A stretch of 64,000 nt of DNA, from contig NZ_JBHUHX010000052.1 in the NCBI RefSeq assembly GCF_042682685.1, positions 62,001 to 126,000 of the forward strand. Direction: 5' to 3'. The DNA comes from Imhoffiella fuscus (GTDB lineage Bacteria > Pseudomonadota > Gammaproteobacteria > Chromatiales > Chromatiaceae). Shown piece by piece: positions 46,746 through 55,988 of the stretch; the first letter of the stretch is position 1, and every line of letters begins with the position of its first letter. Made by a program: the position numbers and the translations under genes. A model generated the notes under the pieces. It was not told the origin of the DNA. It saw only the letters and a program-made list of their open reading frames with translations, and did no database searches.

Positions 46746-46760
46746 TGGCACGATATTTGT
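46746..46760 (+). promoter_or_regulatory. Weak sigma-54-like promoter candidate
   Basis: TGGCACG-N4-TTGT gives the -24 GG exactly, but GT rather than GC at -12. It lies 59 bp before the MscS-type gene. Two direct TGCACCA repeats (46584-46590, 46604-46610) sit upstream and recall NtrC half-sites. The rest of the 272-bp gap after uvrA holds nothing identifiable. Confidence 0.3.
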
Positions 46761-46818
46761 GTAGCTGATCGACTTCACCCTTCCGCTCACATGACCAGCC
46801 CAAGGGAGTCGTCCATCC

Positions 46819-49404
46819 GTGATCTCCGCTCGCCTCACCCGCCTCTCCTTCCTCGCCCTCGCGCTCATCTGCTTCTCCATCTCGGCGCTCGCTCAGGACA
46901 CGCCTGCCGCCGCCGAGGACGCACCCGCGACCGATAACCCAGCCACGCCCGCGCCGGAAATCAAGAACGGACTGGACCCCGCCCTGGTCGGTCTCGCCGC
47001 GCTTCCGGGAGAAGATGCTACGGCCGAGGACTACGACAAGGCACTGAAGATCGTCGAGGACAAACTCGCGGCGGTCGAGCGCGACGACGCACCGCCCGCC
47101 CCCGGTCAGCCGGACGAAGGCACCGCCCCGGACCCGAGACTCGAACCCCTGCAGGATCTGCGACTCTCGGTGCAGCGCCGGGCGACCCTGCTCGCGCGGC
47201 GCCAGGAGCTGCAAGGTTCGCTGAACGACATCGAGACCGCCCGGGAGACCCTGAAGCGCGAGGGGCTGAGCGAAAAGCCGCCCTACCCGATCGACCAGAT
47301 CGACCAGCTGCACGGCGAGCATCGATTGGCCAGGCACGCCGCCGAGGCGGCCGAGCGCGCACTGGAGATCGCACGGCAGCAGACCGACTCGGCGGCCAAG
47401 GAGATCGAGGCCAAGGAGCAGGAGCGCCGGCTCGCCCGCACCCAGCTGGAGCAAGCCGCACCCGGCGACGACACGCCAGCGCTCGAACGCCGCCTGGAGG
47501 CGTCTCGGCTCGGCGTGCTCGCCGCACGCCAGCGGCGGGCGACGGCGAAGGACTTTCTGGAACTGACGCATCTGGAGTCCCAGGTCGCCCGGCAACGCAG
47601 CGACCTGCTGAGCGCCAAGATCGTGCGCATGAAGGACGCGGTCAGCTTCACCAAAGAGATGCTGGACGACCGGGTCGATGAACTGACGGCGCGCGAGACC
47701 CAGATCCGCAAACGGATCGAGAGCCTGACCCAGGCCGGCGATCGCGCCGAAAGCGCCCTCTTCGATGCCCGCCGACGTCTGGAGCGCAACCAGGACGCGT
47801 CACGCGCCCAGCTCCTCGAGGAAGAGGTCGCGGCCCGCGAGGCCGAGCTCGACGCCTCGCGCAAGGGCATCGCCTATCTGCGTCATGCGCTCTCGAGCCT
47901 CGCCTCGGCCCGTACCCTCTGGGAGCGCCGCTATCGGCTGTACCAGGGCGACCAGGAGGCCCCCCTGACCAGTTGGCTGCAAGAGGTCGGCACGCTCGCC
48001 GACACCATCGCAGACGAGACCCGCTATCTGCAGGACGAACTCGCCACGGTGCGCTCGGTGCAGCTGATGCTCGTCCAGCGACTCGCCGACTCGGGGCTCG
48101 CCAGCGACATGCGCACCGCGCTCAAGCGCAGACTGGATGCCCTGGACGCGCAGGAGGGACAGGCCGAGGATCTGCTCGGCGTCGAGGACCAGCTGAGCGC
48201 ACTGGCGGACCGTTTCGAACAGGAACTGGATCCGCTGGTGAGCCGGCGCTCCTTCGCCCAGCGCATGGACGAGGCCGCGACCTGGCTCGCGGGCTGGTGG
48301 AACAAGGAACTCTTCGTCTTCCAGGACCAGGGCTTCTATCTGCGCGACATGGTCAGCGGGGGCGCCGTCTTCCTGCTGGTGATCGCGGCCGTCTCACTGT
48401 TGCAACGGCTGCTGCGCCGCACGGTCCTGCCGCGTCTGGTCGCCGCCAGCGACGGCGAAAAGCGCGCCCCCCGCGCCTTGGTTCTGGCGCTGGTGCGCAA
48501 CACCAGCCAGCTGTTCGTGGTGATCATCGCCTTCTATGCGGCCATGCGGGTGTCCGGACTGCTTCCGGAACGACTGCACGATTGGCTCTGGAGCATCCTG
48601 GTCGTCGTCTTCTGGCTCCAGATCGGGATCTGGGCCAGCGCCGGTGCGCTCGACTATCTCAACCGCCAGCGCAGCCGCCGCGAGCGGCAGGATCCCTCGG
48701 CGGTCAGCGGTTACGGACTGATCCTCTTCTTCATCCGCGTCGGCATCTGGAGCATCGTGCTCATCTCGGTGCTCACCCACTTCGACTATCCCATCACGGG
48801 CCTGATCGGGGCACTGGGCGTGGGCGGCATCGCAGTCGCCTTCGCGGTGCAGAACATCCTCGCCGACATCTTCAGCTCCATGGCCATCATTCTGGACAAG
48901 CCGTTCCGGGTCGGCGACTTCGTGGTCACCGGCTCGACCCTGGGCGTGGTGGAACAGATCGGGGTCAAGACGACCCGGATCCGCAGTCTTTCGGGCGAGC
49001 AGATCACCATGTCGAACACCGACCTGCTCAACAGCCGCATCCACAACTACAAGCGCATGGAGGAGCGCCGCGTGGTGTTCAAGCTGGGCGTGGTCTACCA
49101 GACCCCGCCGGATCTGCTCGAACGCATCCCGGGGATGATCGAGCGCATCGTCCGCGACCAGGCATACACCCGCTTCGACCGCGCCCATTTCTTCGAGTAC
49201 GGCGACTTCGCGCTCCTCTTCGAGATCGTCTATTACGTCCAGGGTCCGGACTACAACCGCTACATGGACATCCAGCAGGCGATCAATCTGGCGATCAACC
49301 GCCGCTTCCGCGAAGAGGGCATCGAGTTCGCCTATCCGACCCAGGAGCTGATTCTCAGGCACGCCGGCCCGCAACCGGGCGGCGCGGACACGCGGAACGC
49401 CTGA
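46819..49404 (+). CDS. Large MscS-family mechanosensitive channel
   Basis: 861 residues from a GTG start. A Sec signal peptide ends near ISALAQ (residue 25), followed by a 450-residue periplasmic region rich in Glu, Arg and Ala heptads (coiled coil), about five or six membrane helices (515-690), then the MscS pore and beta domain (ITGLIGALGVGGIAVAFAVQNILADIFSS through FRVGDFVV). Architecture resembles MscK/KefA and large MscS-like channels; it should open under hypo-osmotic tension. Confidence 0.88.
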   Translation: MISARLTRLSFLALALICFSISALAQDTPAAAEDAPATDNPATPAPEIKNGLDPALVGLAALPGEDATAEDYDKALKIVEDKLAAVERDDAPPAPGQPDEGTAPDPRLEPLQDLRLSVQRRATLLARRQELQGSLNDIETARETLKREGLSEKPPYPIDQIDQLHGEHRLARHAAEAAERALEIARQQTDSAAKEIEAKEQERRLARTQLEQAAPGDDTPALERRLEASRLGVLAARQRRATAKDFLELTHLESQVARQRSDLLSAKIVRMKDAVSFTKEMLDDRVDELTARETQIRKRIESLTQAGDRAESALFDARRRLERNQDASRAQLLEEEVAAREAELDASRKGIAYLRHALSSLASARTLWERRYRLYQGDQEAPLTSWLQEVGTLADTIADETRYLQDELATVRSVQLMLVQRLADSGLASDMRTALKRRLDALDAQEGQAEDLLGVEDQLSALADRFEQELDPLVSRRSFAQRMDEAATWLAGWWNKELFVFQDQGFYLRDMVSGGAVFLLVIAAVSLLQRLLRRTVLPRLVAASDGEKRAPRALVLALVRNTSQLFVVIIAFYAAMRVSGLLPERLHDWLWSILVVVFWLQIGIWASAGALDYLNRQRSRRERQDPSAVSGYGLILFFIRVGIWSIVLISVLTHFDYPITGLIGALGVGGIAVAFAVQNILADIFSSMAIILDKPFRVGDFVVTGSTLGVVEQIGVKTTRIRSLSGEQITMSNTDLLNSRIHNYKRMEERRVVFKLGVVYQTPPDLLERIPGMIERIVRDQAYTRFDRAHFFEYGDFALLFEIVYYVQGPDYNRYMDIQQAINLAINRRFREEGIEFAYPTQELILRHAGPQPGGADTRNA

Positions 49405-49823
49405 TCCATGACGGAGCGACGTCATTCGGTCGGCCGAGCGTCGCTCGCCGACCCCTTGCTGCAGGGCCTCTCCAGTGCTTGATGAAGAGGCTCGCAAGGT
49501 GACGCCGGAATCAGGCCGAAAGCAGGACTCGCCGGCCACGCCCCAGTTTGCCCACGGGATGCAAAACGGCTAGACTTGCGAAAATTCGCAAATAAACCAT
49601 GGACTTCAGGAGTCAGTTCCCCGTGTAGACACCCCCGGCTCGCCACGCGTTTGAAGCAAACGCCCATATCCAGATCTCGACGCGATGCCGCACCTGATGC
49701 CTGCGCCTCCCTCCGACTCCCCCGGTTCTCAGATCGCTCCCCTCGCCGCTTAGGCGGCCGGCCTTCGCGTTTTCCATCCATCGCCGATCCGCTCGGCTCT
49801 CTCCGCGAAGGTTCCGACTCAGC
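49405..49823. other. 419-bp intergenic region upstream of the second SulP gene
   Basis: No gene is supported. It holds a near-perfect inverted repeat, TTGCGAA-AA-TTCGCAA (49576-49591), that could be an operator, and a perfect hairpin, GCGTTTG-AAG-CAAACGC (49647-49663), in the probable leader RNA. Neither can be tied to a known regulator. Confidence 0.55.
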
Positions 49824-51299
49824 ATGAAATCCATCCGCCAGGAATGGCTCTCCAACGTCCGCAACGACCTGCTCGCCGGCCTGGTGGTCGCGCTGGCGCT
49901 CATCCCAGAGGCGATCGCCTTTTCCATCATCGCCGGCGTCGATCCCAAGGTCGGGCTCTATGCCTCCTTCAGTATCGCCGTGGTCACCGCCTTCGTCGGC
50001 GGCCGGCCCGGCATGATCTCGGCGGCCACCGGCGCCATGGCACTGGTCATGGTCACCCTGGTCAAGGACCACGGGCTCCAGTATCTGCTGGCCGCGACCA
50101 TCCTGACCGGCGTGCTGCAGATGCTCGCCGGCTGGCTGCGACTGGGCAACCTGATGCGTTTCATCTCCCGCTCGGTCATCACCGGATTCGTCAACGCACT
50201 CGCCATCCTGATCTTCATGGCCCAGCTTCCCGAGCTGATCGGCGCAACCTGGCAGGTCTACGCCATGGTGGCCGCCGGTCTGGCGATCATCTATCTATTC
50301 CCCTATCTGACCAAGGTCGTTCCCTCGCCGTTGGTGACCATCCTGGTACTGACCGGCGTGGCCATCTGGCTCAATCTCGACGTGCGCACCGTCGGCGATA
50401 TGGGTCAGCTGCCCGACAGCCTGCCGGTGTTTCTGCTACCCCAGATCCCGCTCAATTTGGAGACGCTCCAGATCATCTTCCCGGTCTCGGCCACGCTGGC
50501 CGCCGTGGGTCTGCTGGAATCCATGATGACGGCCACGATCGTCGACGACCTGACCGATTCGTCGAGCAACAAGAACCGCGAATGCGTTGGCCAGGGCGTG
50601 GCCAACGTGGCGACCGGCTTCCTCGGCGGCATGGCCGGCTGCGCCATGATCGGCCAGTCGGTCATCAACGTGAAGTCGGGCGGACGCGGACGGCTCTCGA
50701 CGCTGGCCGCCGGTCTCCTGTTGCTGGTGATGGTGGTCTTCGCCGGCGACTGGGTGGCGCAGATCCCCATGGCCGCGCTGGTGGCGGTCATGATCATGGT
50801 CTCGATCGGCACCTTCAACTGGGCCTCGATCCGCAATCTCCGCGACCATCCGCTGTCGGCCAACGTGGTGATGCTCTCGACCGTGATCGTCGTGGTGGCC
50901 ACGCACAATCTGGCGCAAGGCGTCCTCGCGGGTGTGCTGCTCTCCGGCTTCTTCTTCGCCAACCGGGTCGGCAAGGTGCTCTATGTCGGATCGGTCTCGC
51001 TCGACGAGGGCCGCATCCGCGCCTATCTGGTGACGGGCCAGGTCTTCTTCGCCTCGGCCGACCGCTTCATCGCATCCTTCGATTTCAAGGAGGTCATCGA
51101 GCGCGTGCGCATCGACGTCAGCCGCGCCCACTTCTGGGACATCACCGCCGTTAGCGCGCTCGACCAGGTGGTCATCAAATTCCGCCGCGAGGGTACCGAG
51201 GTCGAGGTCGTGGGTCTCGACGAGGCTAGTGCGACCCTGATCGACAAGTTCGCGGTCCACGACAAGCCCGACGCGGTCGAGCAATTGATGGGACATTGA
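49824..51299 (+). CDS. SulP-family transporter with STAS domain
   Basis: 491 residues. Typical SulP N-terminus (DLLAGLVVALALIPEAIAFSIIAGVDPKVGLYASF), about ten to twelve membrane helices, and a C-terminal STAS domain (about 385-485, with DVSRAHFWDITAVSALDQVV). The substrate could be bicarbonate, sulfate or another anion. It lies 13 bp upstream of a Usp-type gene; SulP-Usp pairs are common and the Usp may regulate or support the transporter. It differs markedly from the SulP fragment at the window start. Confidence 0.9.
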   Translation: MKSIRQEWLSNVRNDLLAGLVVALALIPEAIAFSIIAGVDPKVGLYASFSIAVVTAFVGGRPGMISAATGAMALVMVTLVKDHGLQYLLAATILTGVLQMLAGWLRLGNLMRFISRSVITGFVNALAILIFMAQLPELIGATWQVYAMVAAGLAIIYLFPYLTKVVPSPLVTILVLTGVAIWLNLDVRTVGDMGQLPDSLPVFLLPQIPLNLETLQIIFPVSATLAAVGLLESMMTATIVDDLTDSSSNKNRECVGQGVANVATGFLGGMAGCAMIGQSVINVKSGGRGRLSTLAAGLLLLVMVVFAGDWVAQIPMAALVAVMIMVSIGTFNWASIRNLRDHPLSANVVMLSTVIVVVATHNLAQGVLAGVLLSGFFFANRVGKVLYVGSVSLDEGRIRAYLVTGQVFFASADRFIASFDFKEVIERVRIDVSRAHFWDITAVSALDQVVIKFRREGTEVEVVGLDEASATLIDKFAVHDKPDAVEQLMGH

Positions 51300-51312
51300 G
51301 AGGAAATTCGCC

Positions 51313-52176
51313 ATGCAAGAGGAAAACAAGGTCCTGGCCTGCGTCGACCGCTCAGACTATGCCGACACCGTAACGGACGCGGCGACCTGGGCGGCACGCC
51401 GCCTGGAGGCTCCGATGGAGCTGCTGCACATCCTCGACCGCCATCCCGAAAGCGCCAGCGGCAAGGACCATAGCGGCACGATCGGCTTCAACGCCCAACA
51501 GCACTTGCTCGAGGCACTGTCCGAGGAGGATGCGGCGCGCAGCAAGGCCGCGCGCGAGCAGGGACGGCTCTTTCTCAATCGATTGCGCGAGCGCGCCATC
51601 GCCGCCGGGGCCACGGCGCCCGACGTGCGCCAACGCCATGGCGAGCTCGAAGAGGTGCTGGTCGAGCAGCAGCCAGGGGTGGGGCTGTTCGTGCTCGGAC
51701 GCCGAGGCGAATCGGCCGAGGCCACCCAACGCGATCTCGGGCGCAATGTCGAACGCGTGGTGCGTGCGCTCAAGAGGCCCATCCTGGCGGTCACCGAACA
51801 GTTCCAGACACCACGGCGCGTGATGCTCGCCTTCGACGGCGGCGGCATGGCGCGGCGCGGCGTGGAGCTGGTCGCCAAGAGCCCGCTGTTCACCGACCTG
51901 CCGATCCACGTGCTGATGTCGGGCAAGACGACCAGGGATGGCGCCAAGCAGCTCGAATGGGCCAAAACGACGCTGGAGACGGCGGGCCTCGAAACCGAGG
52001 TGGACCTGATCCCAGGCGACGCCGAGAACGTCATCGCCCGCTCGGTGCGCGAGCGCGAGATCGACCTGCTCGTCATGGGCGCCTATGGTCACTCCCCGAT
52101 CCGCGCCCTACTGTTCGGCAGCAAAACCTCCGACCTCCTGCGCTCGGCCAAGATTCCGACACTGCTGCTGCGTTGA
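51313..52176 (+). CDS. Tandem universal stress protein
   Basis: 287 residues made of two UspA-like domains. The second ends with LLVMGAYGHSPIRALLFGSKTSDLL, matching the ATP-binding G-2x-G-9x-G-S/T pattern; the first retains a weaker form (LFVLGRRGESAEAT). It probably binds ATP and works in stress adaptation. Cotranscribed with the SulP gene (13-bp gap). Confidence 0.88.
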   Translation: MQEENKVLACVDRSDYADTVTDAATWAARRLEAPMELLHILDRHPESASGKDHSGTIGFNAQQHLLEALSEEDAARSKAAREQGRLFLNRLRERAIAAGATAPDVRQRHGELEEVLVEQQPGVGLFVLGRRGESAEATQRDLGRNVERVVRALKRPILAVTEQFQTPRRVMLAFDGGGMARRGVELVAKSPLFTDLPIHVLMSGKTTRDGAKQLEWAKTTLETAGLETEVDLIPGDAENVIARSVREREIDLLVMGAYGHSPIRALLFGSKTSDLLRSAKIPTLLLR

Positions 52177-52633
52177 GCGAGGGCCGGAGGGCCACGGGCG
52201 GGGATCTCGGGCTTTCCGGCCCCGGCGGTTTACGGACGGTGGAATGGCGTCGATGGGACAGAGAAACTGGAACGGCAATCACACAGCGTCCTCGCAGTCG
52301 CCGGCAGCAACTTGAATTCATAATGAATCCGCTATAGTTGCTGCATGTCCGGCAGCAGGAATCCTTCGCTCGGCTCATCTGAGCCGCAGCCTTTCCCTAG
52401 ACACGCATCGGACACGAGACGCACATGCAGCCGCCCCCATATAGCCACCCCAGCCTCCAGGTCCGTCGAGGAAGGCGGTGCGTGTGCGTGCCCCAGCAAG
52501 CGCTTCCCCGGCGGCATCAACGATCCCGGTCGCCCCATCCTGCCCCGTGGACAGCCCTCCCGGATGAGACGCTGGGTGTCCGCCGATCAGGATTCAAAGC
52601 CATGTTCCGGATCGAGATACGTAAGGAGATTCC
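52177..52633. other. 457-bp intergenic region between usp and the chemoreceptor
   Basis: An 8-bp hairpin stem, GGGCCGGA/TCCGGCCC (52181-52222), just past the usp stop is a probable terminator without a U-run. The rest should carry the chemoreceptor promoter; I found no gene or confident promoter in it. Confidence 0.5.
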
Positions 52634-54475
52634 ATGCTCATTCGCCATAAACTCTACAGCCTGTCCGCATTGTCGGTCGGTGCGCTGCTGATCCTGATGG
52701 TCGGCGTCTGGTGGTCCTGGACCGAGCTGAAGAGGCTCGACACGGCCAAGGAACTCGCGTACGAGCTGCACCAGCACCTGCTGCACACACGACTCGATCA
52801 GCAGGCGTTCCTGATGCAGCCCGACGAATCGCATCCCCAGAAGCTGCGCCAGGAGGCCACGCAGTTCGACGAGCATCTCGCAGAGCTGCGCGACGGGATC
52901 GCAGGAAAGGGCCTGGACGCCAGCGAGCTCGATGCCCTGAAGGACGCCTTCGACGGATACCTGAAGATATTCGAGCAGCTGGTCGAAGAATATCGAACGA
53001 TCGGTTTCGATCCCGAGTCGGGCCTCTACGGCAGCCTTCGCGAGGCCGTTCACCGGGCGGAGAGTAGCGTCGACGCCAGGCAGCGCGACGATCTGCTGGC
53101 CGGGATCCTCCAGCTGAGACGGCACGAGAAGGACTTCATGCTGCGATCCAACACCAAGTACGTCGACAAATTCGAAAAGGACTACGGCACGCTGGTCGAT
53201 CTGGCCGGGAACGACCAGGAACTGATCTCGACGCTGACAGGCTATCGGCAGGATTTCCTCGCGCTGGTCGAGGCGCAGGAGCGCGTCGGCCTGACCCCCG
53301 ACCAGGGCATCCGAGCCGAACTCGCCGCCGGAATGCAGCAGGCATCCGCCCTGCTCGACGGGCTCGCGGACCATCTCCAAGAGACGCTGAAGGCGGAAGG
53401 AACCGCCATCGTCTGGAGATTGCTGGTGCTCTCGCTGCTAGTCACGCTAGGCGTCGCCGCACTCACCTGGTGGATCACGCGCAGCCTCGATCACGGACTG
53501 GGACGGGTGATCGGCGTCATCAGCGACATCGCGGAGCACCGCGACCTGACGCTGAAACTCGGCCTAGAAGGCAAGGACGAGCTGGCCCAGATGGGTCGCG
53601 GATTCGATTCCATGCTCGCCAGCATGCGTCAGGTCATCCGACAATGCCAGGATGCGGTCGATCATCTCACCCAAATCACCACCGAGCTCTCGGCCAACGC
53701 CGACGAGACCTCTGCGGGAGGACGCCAGCAGCTCGCGGAGGCCGACCAGCTGGCGACCGCCATCACCGAGATGGGCGCCACCATCGAGGAGATCGCGCGC
53801 AATACCGAGATGGCCGCCGAACGCACGCGCCGCACCAGCGAGAACACCCGGCAGAGCCATCGCCAGGTGGAGGAGACCATCGGGCGCATCCAATTGCTGT
53901 CGCAACGGCTGGAGGAATCCAACGCGGCAGCCTCGGAACTGGTACAGAGCGCAACGACCATCGGCTCGGTGCTCGACGTCATCCGGGGCATCGCCGAGCA
54001 GACCAACTTGCTGGCGCTCAACGCCGCCATCGAGGCCGCCCGCGCCGGCGAGCAGGGACGCGGCTTCGCCGTCGTCGCCGGCGAGGTCCGGACGCTGGCG
54101 ATGCGCACCCAGACGGCCACCGAGGAAATCGCGGGCATCATCGCCAATCTGAACCAGACCACGAACAACATCGTCCAGCTCATCGACCATTGCCACACGG
54201 AAGGACAGGAAAGCGCGACCCAAGCCACCCAGGCTGGAACCTTCCTGGCCGAGATTGCCGAGGACGTGTCCTCGGTACTCGACATGAACACCCAGATCGC
54301 CGCCGCGATCGAGGAGCAGAGCCATGTCGCCTCGGAGGTGAACCGCAACGTGGTCGCCATTCGGGACGTCGCCGAGCGCTCGGCGGAGGCCGCCCACGCC
54401 AACGCCGAGAGCGCCAACATGGTCGCAAGCCAGTCCGAAGGTCTGTCTCAGGTCATCAGCCGGTTCCGGGTATGA
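52634..54475 (+). CDS. Methyl-accepting chemotaxis protein
   Basis: 613 residues. N-terminal membrane helix (about 7-29), a ~230-residue all-helical periplasmic sensor that looks like the HBM type, a second membrane helix (about 258-280), HAMP, then a cytoplasmic signalling domain with the conserved hairpin tip GIAEQTNLLALNAAIEAARAGE. It senses an unknown ligand and signals to CheA. There is no C-terminal CheR-binding pentapeptide. ATG after AAGGAG. Confidence 0.94.
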   Translation: MLIRHKLYSLSALSVGALLILMVGVWWSWTELKRLDTAKELAYELHQHLLHTRLDQQAFLMQPDESHPQKLRQEATQFDEHLAELRDGIAGKGLDASELDALKDAFDGYLKIFEQLVEEYRTIGFDPESGLYGSLREAVHRAESSVDARQRDDLLAGILQLRRHEKDFMLRSNTKYVDKFEKDYGTLVDLAGNDQELISTLTGYRQDFLALVEAQERVGLTPDQGIRAELAAGMQQASALLDGLADHLQETLKAEGTAIVWRLLVLSLLVTLGVAALTWWITRSLDHGLGRVIGVISDIAEHRDLTLKLGLEGKDELAQMGRGFDSMLASMRQVIRQCQDAVDHLTQITTELSANADETSAGGRQQLAEADQLATAITEMGATIEEIARNTEMAAERTRRTSENTRQSHRQVEETIGRIQLLSQRLEESNAAASELVQSATTIGSVLDVIRGIAEQTNLLALNAAIEAARAGEQGRGFAVVAGEVRTLAMRTQTATEEIAGIIANLNQTTNNIVQLIDHCHTEGQESATQATQAGTFLAEIAEDVSSVLDMNTQIAAAIEEQSHVASEVNRNVVAIRDVAERSAEAAHANAESANMVASQSEGLSQVISRFRV

Positions 54476-54547
54476 TGCGCCGTCCCGAGGCCGTCGGATG
54501 ATCGGCAGCCCCGGGAGGCATCTCATTCATTCCCGACGAACCATTCC

Positions 54548-54988
54548 ATGCTGCAAGAAACCCACATCATCACGGCCGCACATGTCATACAGCTCGCGGT
54601 CGCACCGGTCTTCCTCATCACGGGCATCAGCGGCATGCTGTCCGTCATGACGAGCCGGCTCGGGCGCATCGTCGACCGAGGGCGCGTCGTCGAAGCCTCC
54701 GCCGCCGACGGCTCCATGGATGCCATATGCGCCAAGGACGAGCTGGAGCGTCTCTCGCGTCGCGGGCGTCTGATCAGCGTCTCGATCGGCCTCTGCACCC
54801 TCACCGCGCTGCTGGTTTCGGCCATCATCGCCATGCTGTTCATCGGATCCTTTCTCTCGTTCGACGTCTCCCTATTCGTCGCACTCTGCTTCGTGGCGGC
54901 CATGCTCGCCTTCATCGTGGCGCTGCTGTTCTTCCTCCGCGAGGTCTTCATCGCCATCGGCGGACTCGAATTCCACCGGTACGGCTGA
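54548..54988 (+). CDS. DUF2721 membrane protein
   Basis: 146 residues with three predicted membrane helices (about 14-32, 76-98 and 105-128). The N-terminus IQLAVAPVFLITGISGMLSVMTSRLGRIVDRGR is characteristic of the DUF2721 family, function unknown. 72 bp after the chemoreceptor and 49 bp before rlmJ. Confidence 0.85.
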   Translation: MLQETHIITAAHVIQLAVAPVFLITGISGMLSVMTSRLGRIVDRGRVVEASAADGSMDAICAKDELERLSRRGRLISVSIGLCTLTALLVSAIIAMLFIGSFLSFDVSLFVALCFVAAMLAFIVALLFFLREVFIAIGGLEFHRYG

Positions 54989-55037
54989 CAGGACGCGCCT
55001 CGAACGCCTCATCCCATCGCACGCGGAGCAGATCCAC

Positions 55038-55892
55038 ATGCTGAGCTATCTGCACGGCTTTCACGCCGGCAATCATGCGGACGTCCTCAAGCACGGCGTC
55101 CTCACGCTTCTGATCGAGACACTCACCGCCAAACCCAAACCCCTGGTCTATCTGGATTCGCACGCCGGAGCCGGTCTCTACGATCTCAACGGCGAGCAGG
55201 CCGCCAAGACGGGCGAATTCGTTGACGGCATCGGACGTCTCTGGCCCATGCGCCACGACCTTCCAGAACTCGCCGGCTATTTCGACAGTATCGCCACGCT
55301 CAATCCGAACGGCGGTCACGCTCGCTATCCGGGCTCGCCCGAGCTAGCACGTCGACTGCTGCGCCCGAACGACCGGCTGATCCTGATGGAACTGCATAAG
55401 ACCGAGGTGCAAGGACTGCGCGCCGCGCTGGATGGGGATCCAAGGGTCCACATCCATCATCGCAATGGATTCGAGGGACTGCCGGCACTGCTACCGCCAA
55501 AGCCGGCGCGGGGCCTGGCCCTGATCGATCCGCCCTACGAGGTCAAGACGGACTATGCAGAGGTCGCCCGCTGCCTCGCCGCAGCCCATGCACGCTGGCC
55601 GACGGGCGTCTACGCCATCTGGTACCCCAGGCTGGGGCTCGATCGCGATCAGTCGGAGACATTGCTACAGGGACTCCTCGACAGCGTCCCTCGCGTGCTG
55701 GTCGCGGAACTCTCGGTTCGCGCCCAGACGCGGGACTTCGGTATGCATGGGTCGGGAATGGCCCTGGTGAACCCACCCTGGCAGTTCGACGAGCGCCTCA
55801 AGACGCTGCTGCCACAACTCGCGGCGGCACTGACGCTCGACGGAACGGGTGCGAGCGGGTGGCGCGTCGCCTGGAGAGAGGCGACGGCCTGA
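55038..55892 (+). CDS. rlmJ: 23S rRNA (adenine2030-N6)-methyltransferase
   Basis: 284 residues. RlmJ N-terminus MLSYLHGFHAGNHADVLKH, SAM-binding YLDSHAGAGLYDL and the catalytic DPPY (in LALIDPPYEVKTDY) are present. It modifies A2030 of 23S rRNA. Monocistronic or at the end of the preceding unit; ends at a convergent hairpin. Confidence 0.93.
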   Translation: MLSYLHGFHAGNHADVLKHGVLTLLIETLTAKPKPLVYLDSHAGAGLYDLNGEQAAKTGEFVDGIGRLWPMRHDLPELAGYFDSIATLNPNGGHARYPGSPELARRLLRPNDRLILMELHKTEVQGLRAALDGDPRVHIHHRNGFEGLPALLPPKPARGLALIDPPYEVKTDYAEVARCLAAAHARWPTGVYAIWYPRLGLDRDQSETLLQGLLDSVPRVLVAELSVRAQTRDFGMHGSGMALVNPPWQFDERLKTLLPQLAAALTLDGTGASGWRVAWREATA

Positions 55893-55962
55893 AGAGCGGA
55901 GCGACGGGACGCGACCGAAATATCTCGGTCAAGAACCGTCCGGCAACAGATTTACGATTTTC

Positions 55963-55988
55963 GTAGGTGCGAATGAATTCGCACCTAC
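55963..55988. terminator. Convergent hairpin between rlmJ and corC
   Basis: GTAGGTGCGAA pairs perfectly with TTCGCACCTAC (11-bp stem, 4-nt loop). It directly abuts the corC stop, and 70 bp separate it from rlmJ. It may serve both strands as a terminator, or be a short dispersed repeat. Confidence 0.6.

Noticed and set aside
48394..49539. A 381-residue minus-strand frame under the MscS channel
   Set aside because: Shadow of the pore domain; no motif.
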